NCBI GenBank assembly: GCA_030765055.1 | Contig: CM060955.1 | Coordinates: 103,402,201-103,466,200 of the forward strand | DNA length: 64,000 bases | Direction of reading: 5' to 3' | Origin: Mantis religiosa | Taxonomy: Eukaryota; Arthropoda; Insecta; Mantodea; Mantidae | In this document: piece by piece, positions 58,616 through 64,000 of the stretch | Layout of the letters: each line of letters opens with the position of its first letter | How positions within the stretch are numbered: the stretch's first letter is position 1 | Program-made: the position numbers and the translations under genes | Notes under the pieces: model-generated | Seen by the model: the letters and a program-made list of their open reading frames with translations, nothing else | What the model was told of the DNA's origin: nothing | Databases searched by the model: none

Positions 58616-59320
58616 TAGTGCGATCCATTTAAACCTGAACCACATCAATAGGCCGTAACTTTTGAACCAATGATAGGACACACGTGCAACTTTGGGAGAA
58701 TATAATATACAATTTAGATTACATTACATTACATTATTTACATATTACAGAAAATATTGGAAGTGCCCTCCATCAGCATCTATACACACTGTATAATGTA
58801 GACACTGGAGTTTATATGGGTATCTTCAAGACATTTGTGGAGCAGCTGGATGATAACGAATTAAGAGAAGGCTATTTTCAGCAAGATGGAGCAACGTGCC
58901 GTGCATCTAATGACCCCATGGAACTTCTAACCAGTTTCATTAATAATCGAATAATCTCAAAAGGTCTGTGGACCCCCAGATCCCCGACCTAACCTTACAG
59001 CATTTTTTTCTTGCGGCAGTATCTAAAAATAGAGTGTACAAAAAGGCCACAAACAAGTGATGTTCTCAAGGAATCCATTTGAACTGAAATAAGTAACATT
59101 GGCGAGGATACTCTGTAATACTTCTGAGAATACCGTGAGACGTGTGCAAACATGTATAGATGCGGTTAGAGGACACTTCCAACATTTTCTCTGAAATGTA
59201 AGTAGTGTAATGTAATCTCCCAATTGTGTATTATATTCTCTCAAAGTTGCACGTGTGTCCTATAATTGGTTCAAGAGTTATGACCTATTAAAATGGTTCA
59301 GTTTTATATGGATCGCACTG
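58616..59320 (+). mobile_element. Internally deleted Tc1/mariner-like transposon, ~95-bp TIRs
   Basis: 705 bp, flanked by TA (58614-58615, 59321-59322). The terminal inverted repeats are ~95 bp at ~85-90% identity by eye: YAGTGCGATCCATWTAAA outward ends and CACACGTGCAACTTTG inner part (58616-58710 and 59226-59320). Only the C-terminal half of the transposase remains between them. Confidence 0.88.
58790..59200 (+). pseudogene. Transposase C-terminal half
   Basis: VYMGIFKTFVEQLDDNELRE, GYFQQDGATCRASNDPMELL (second catalytic Asp in QQDGA), TSFINNRIISKGLWTPRSPT, then shifted frames ending in FQHFL-like sequence. It is closely parallel to 48920-49320. The N-terminal DNA-binding part and first Asp are deleted. 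Confidence 0.8.
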
Positions 59321-59322
59321 TA

Positions 59323-60505
59323 TTTCGCATTCATAAATTAACTCTAAGAACTAAGCCTACAACATATGCTGAAGCAGCGAGTTGGCCTAGGTACATCTGG
59401 AGTTTTACTAGCAACAGGATATCAACCTGTTCAAGCATGTGAAGACCGTAGGTTGCTAAAAGTCCTCCCCAGTTCGTCTCTCTGCCTGCTGATATTCCTC
59501 CTACCAATATTACAACTGCAGTCAGTCTGTGGGTCCAATACTTCCGTTTAATTCATATGACCCCACATTGTGTAGATAGTGATTTGCAACGCGAATTGTT
59601 AGCAGGGCGATTCTTTTCCTGTATCAGTATACATCATGATTTGTATTTTAAATTTTAAATCCTGTTTTCCCGAAATATTACTTTGCAAATTAGCAATGAA
59701 CATTGAAGTATATATTTCCTGTTAAATGACTTCTGAATGTTCACTGATCAGTATAGAGTGAGCTTATTAAAATCATTAATATTGTACAACATTTCATCCC
59801 ATTTAGTCTCACATAAACTGCCTGTGTAGCTGTAATTAACATCAGCCAACAAAAACAGCTCTGCGGTGTCATTATATATGATGATTACAATGGAAGCCAG
59901 GAAGCCGAATCAGTGGGATCGGTGTTCCACTCTTAATTGTTTAGTAAGAAATATAGCATAAGATAAATTGAAAATTCAAATACTGAGGTCAAACACTCAG
60001 TATAATAGGTTAAATATGCGAAACAAAATTTAACGTGCATACGATCCACATTAAAATTTCCGTAACATTTCGTTGTCGTTCGTTACACAGCTGAGGAAAT
60101 GAATCAACAGCAATAAATCTGCTGCGTTTGCTCCATTCAATGTAAACGATGAAGACTGCTTCCTCTGTGTATTGTAGCTTGATTAGTTATAACTAAATTC
60201 TCTGTATATAGGTAAATTTTGCATAAAATTGGACTATTCATGTATTCAGCTTTCACTTTCCTTTGCTCGCATACATGCGAAGCAGCTGCTCTTTGGAGCG
60301 TGAAAGTTCTCTTCTATCTCACGTTGAGCAGCACTTACTAACGATGATGTTAAAAACTCACTCGTATACTAGCATAAAAAGCGTCCTAACATTTTAATTT
60401 CATGAGTACATTCTTGGATGTATAGAAGTTTAGAGTTCCCGACGGACTGGGTAAAACACCTCCAGAATTATCTTGTTGTAGTTTCTCGTATTTAGGGCAG
60501 AGAGA
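59323..60505. other. Unassigned region
   Basis: No gene or repeat recognised. Confidence 0.5.
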
Positions 60506-61090
60506 CCGAGCTGGCTCACGCGGTTTCGTCTGTGGTCCTTGTTAGTTTTCCATGGCCCACCTACCTGACCCTTGGGTCTTTCCGGGAGTTTTCCAGGGTC
60601 GCTAGGCGAATGCTGGTTAGGTTAATTACATCCCCTGAATTTCCTATCCCTCCATTTCGTCTCCATTATAATTTCACATCATCTCTCATCTGGTGGTCTC
60701 TTTCAGGGTAGAAGTGTCGGCAGGTGTCTCGGCGGTGCATGGCAGGATGATATACTTTGAGAAAAACTACTTCCTCCTCCGGTAGGTCGGTTGCCGGTCT
60801 CCGCTCCTCTCCTGGTACCATTTACGGAGCGCAAGCCAGGGATCTTTCGTGCTTGGCTGCTGGACTCGTTGCCTTCCTACTGTGGGAGTGCTTGTCCGTT
60901 GTTCTCGCCTATCGGGGGAATTCTCTCTCTAAGTAAACTGTAGGGACCCTGCCGTCTGTACTGTCGTAGCTCCTTGGTTCGGTTGCCCTCTGTCTCCGCC
61001 TCATCCTTCCTCTCGGGTGCCCCAATGGGGCCGTAGGCACATTGGGCCCAGCATGGTGACCTACGTACCGAATCCTCTCCGTAATGAAAT
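60506..61090 (+). repeat. Long SINE (family B)
   Basis: CGAGCTGGCTCACGCGG head, CCATGGCCCACCTACCTGAC, GGGTCGCTAGGCGAATGCTG, CATCTCTCATCTGGTGGTC, GGTGCATGGCAGGATGATAT, GGCACATTGGGCCCAGCATG and CGAATCCTCTCCGTAATG end. Confidence 0.88.
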
Positions 61091-61111
61091 TCAAATCCTA
61101 ATCCTAGAGGC

Positions 61112-61356
61112 CCGCCTGGGTAGCGTGGTGGTAGCATGTCTGCCTCACGTTCAAGAGGTCCCGAGTTCGAATCTTGGTCAGGGAGAGTTACCTGGATAAG
61201 GTTTTTCTGGGGTTTTCCCTTATCCTGAAAGAAGAATGTCAGTTAACTCTAACCTCTATGAACCCTGGACTCATTTGAGCATCATTTCACCCATTCCATT
61301 CATCGTCCGATATGACTTAAAGCTGGAGGACGTAAATTTACAACAACAACAAATAA
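61112..61356 (+). repeat. SINE family A with (CAA)n tail and 9-bp TSD
   Basis: GGGTAGCGTGGTGGTAGCAT head, GAGTTCGAATCTTGGTCAGG box B, usual body. The tail is ACAACAACAACAAATAA. TSD TAATCCTAG at 61099-61107 and 61357-61365. Confidence 0.92.
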
Positions 61357-61368
61357 TAATCCTAGGGC

Positions 61369-62023
<655 letters not shown>

Positions 62024-62049
62024 GGTCGTTTGATAAGTATGGTAAGAAG

Positions 62050-63020
62050 CAATTCTTCTCCTTCTCGATATAGTCTCCATTGATGGCTATGCGCTTGGTC
62101 CAGCGATGTTCCAGCTTTCTCATCCCGTCGGATGAGGTTCCCTCGAGGTCTGCAAAGTACTCGTTGTCGGTAACTATCACATCTTCTTTGATAAAAATTT
62201 CTTACCACCAAGCTAAATTTGCAAGTTTGGCAACAGGAAGAAGTCACTTGGAGCTAATTGTGGTGAATAACGTGGATATGAAACCATTTCAAAGCCCATT
62301 TCATGCACTTTCGCCATTACGATTGCTAATATGTGTGATGGTGCATTATCTGGCAAACGAGTACCTTTTTGCGCTTCAATCTGGGTATCTTTTCAGTCAA
62401 CTCATGTTGCAAACGATCTAACAATGAAGCAATACAGCCTCCAGCTATGGATCTCTCTTTCCCCAAGTAATGTATGGAGATTGTTCCTTGAAAATCCCAA
62501 AAATACAGTGGGCATTACATTACCAGCTGAAAAGGTGCTACTTGCCTTCTTTGGTGCACTTTCTCCGGCCTTTTTCCATTGTCTTGACTGCTGTTTTCTC
62601 TCTGGTGTATAGTAATGGATCTAAATTTCATCCACAGTCACAAATCGGTGCTGAAGGATTCTTCCGGATGTGCTTTTAGTCGACTGTGAGCAATTGTGTA
62701 AACCATCCGTCACACCGCTTTTTCATTGTCAATTTTTCATGCAGGATATTGTGCACTCGCTCAGTTGAGATGTCTATAGCCTCAGCAATCTCACGAAATT
62801 CAATGCCACAGTCTTGCATAACCAGATCGTGTATCTCTTCAATGGTGTCCTGTGTGGTGACCTCAATTTGGTGACCAGAGCACGATTCATCTTCAGTACT
62901 TGTACAACCACGTTTAAATTCATTGATTTAAAAGTAAATGCTCTTCAATGTTGGTGCAGAGTCCGCGTGAACTTCATCCAATTTAGCTTTGACTTGTCTG
63001 CATTCCAGCGTTTAAAATGA
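62050..63020 (-). pseudogene. Mariner transposase (SETMAR-like group), decayed
   Basis: On the minus strand with several shifts: SKAKLDEVHADSAPTLK-like start, FREIAEAIDISTERVHNI, LTMKKRCDGW, QHRFVTVDEI (first Asp), IHYYTPERKQQSRQWKKAGE, APKKASSTFSAGNVM, LPDNAPSHILAIVMAKVHEM (second Asp in DNAP), SYPRYSPQLAPSDFFLLPNL (third Asp in SDFF), and near the end LEHRWTKRIAINGDYIEKEK. All three catalytic residues are visible, but stops and shifts inactivate it. Confidence 0.85.
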
Positions 63021-63092
63021 AAATGTTTAATAATAGCACGAAATTCTGCCCTCCTCCCCCAATTCAATCACAGCTATCACACTGACCAGTTG

Positions 63093-63840
63093 TGACAGGA
63101 ATTTGTAGTTCGCAGTTAATTTATCTACGTCTTCATCAGCCACACGTTCGGGCGCAATTTGGGACAGGAATTTGTGAATATTCATCGTTAATTTCTCTCC
63201 ATCTTAATCCACACGTTCGGGCGCAATTTGGTACGGGATTTTTATATTTGAGATGGGTGCACGTTGACTTTTCGAAGTTCCACGTTGAGAAGCCAGAAAT
63301 AACAAATTCGTTGTATTTTGATTTGTTTCTTGATGATTGTACTTTGTTAACTAAGAGTCATGAGATTCTTGGTATTTAAGGCGTGGTTTGGAATAAAGCT
63401 TCGGAGAAGTCAAATTTTGTAACTATTTAACTGTATTATTTAGATTACATTTTACTTGAACTTCCTTTCCCAGTCACTTCCAACATATGGATAAATTCTT
63501 ACTTCATTGTATTTAAACAGATTCAAACTATTACTTAAGTGTTCTTGATCTTGCACCACTATTCATCACACTCACCATTACAAAACATCTCTCTATACCA
63601 AGATTATTGATTTTTCGTAACTATCGTTACTCCTCTCTTAATTTTGTGATTGGCCGATTTAATTCCACGTCACAACATTACGTCATATTACGTCATTCAA
63701 TTATTACTTCGGCCAATCACACTATTACATATATTTTATTACCCAAAGTTACTGTTACACAGTTCAGATGGCTGTTGTGTATTATAGTGCATTAAAAAGT
63801 TATGTAGAATCCTTTGAATAATCAAGGTTACCACCCCCTA
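63093..63840. mobile_element. 748-bp insertion in mariner 3, possible solo LTR
   Basis: AGTTG lies on both sides (63088-63092, 63841-63845), consistent with a 5-bp target duplication. It starts TGACAGGAATTTG and ends CACCCCCTA. It contains a duplicated ~70-bp unit (CACACGTTCGGGCGCAATTTGG twice near 63147-63168 and 63213-63232), a GGAATAAAGC signal near 63391 and a CCAAT/CRE palindrome. The ends are not canonical TG...CA, so the LTR call is tentative. Confidence 0.5.
63645..63722. promoter_or_regulatory. Palindromic CCAAT box / CRE cluster
   Basis: GTGATTGGCCGA and, inverted, TCGGCCAATCAC bracket CACGTCAC, TTACGTCATA and TTACGTCATT. Two CCAAT boxes facing each other plus three CRE-like sites in ~75 bp look like an enhancer or bidirectional promoter; the role is inferred. 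Confidence 0.45.
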
Positions 63841-63927
63841 AGTTGTAAAATAAAAATTCCATTCTTTCGTGGAAATTTACCAGACTTATCAAACGACCCT
63901 CGTTTTCTCGCAAATAGCTAATGCCAC

Positions 63928-63929
<2 letters not shown>

Positions 63930-64000
<71 letters not shown>
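63930..64000. repeat. GA microsatellite at the window edge
   Basis: (AG)n running to the last base; the true length is unknown. Confidence 0.98.

Larger units (their letters stand above)
62024..63898 (-). mobile_element. Mariner element 3 with both inverted repeats, carrying a 748-bp insertion
   Basis: Inverted ends GGTCGTTTGATAAGTATGG (62024-62042) and its reverse complement CCAGACTTATCAAACGACC (63880-63898), continuing inward as TAA. The transposase lies on the minus strand. Without the insertion 63093-63840 the element is ~1.13 kb, near normal mariner size. Confidence 0.85.

Overview
The window looks like a piece of a large, repeat-rich arthropod genome, most likely an insect. The reasons are: AT-rich unique sequence, no prokaryote-style gene packing, several tRNA-derived SINE families, an I-like/RNase H-bearing LINE, an insect-type Ty3/gypsy element, and mariner, Tc1, Tigger and Merlin DNA transposons. 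The species cannot be fixed from the sequence alone; a large-genome polyneopteran-type insect is an inference. No host protein-coding gene, rRNA, canonical tRNA or CRISPR array was found. The window reads as intergenic or giant-intron DNA built from layers of mobile elements.

Layout. 1-8.1 kb: a nearly complete LINE (1703-7708) with a 12-bp target-site duplication (TSD), between old SINEs. 8.2-11.4 kb: a Tigger relic and a long ATT microsatellite. 11.8-14.0 kb: a mariner broken by a solo LTR and a SINE. 14.4-16.7 kb: a tandem array of about seven tRNA-like SINE units with a 629-bp higher-order duplication. 17.7-21.6 kb: a gypsy element with both LTRs, PBS, PPT and TSD, but its RT/RNase H coding is deleted. 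22.6-25.7 kb: an IS630/Tc1-like relic and a LINE relic that itself received a poly(A)-tailed retrocopy. 26.0-28.4 kb: two solo LTRs around a Merlin transposase folded into an inverted repeat. 29.5-30.7 kb: a second mariner split by the array-type SINE. 33.3-39.2 kb: a cluster of SINEs with TAAA, TG and poly(A) tracts. 39.8-41.6 kb: an LTR holding an IS630-like transposon that holds a shard of gypsy protease. 42.5-49.4 kb: a LINE tail, a hairpin, a solo LTR, a MITE and a Tc1-like relic. 53.8-57.6 kb: a LINE relic split by an LTR, and a Tc1-like transposase split by a jockey-like LINE and a SINE. 58.3-64 kb: SINEs, an internally deleted transposon with ~95-bp inverted repeats, and a third mariner carrying a 748-bp insertion.

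How the parts relate. Seven LTR loci share the same 3' end (the U5 side, with the AATAAA signal) but have different U3 regions. Every clean LTR target duplication has TA at its centre (ATAG, ATAT, GTAT, GTAT, ATAC). Retroelement tails seem to have seeded several microsatellites. Nesting gives relative ages: mariner and LINE relics are oldest, then DNA transposons and LTRs, then SINEs. The 1.7-7.7 kb LINE is among the least damaged coding elements: ORF1 is intact and ORF2 has two lesions.

Coordinates of clean TSD-bounded elements are firm. Edges of degraded SINEs and transposon relics are approximate, by roughly 10-30 bp. All family assignments come from reading motifs by eye, not from database searches.
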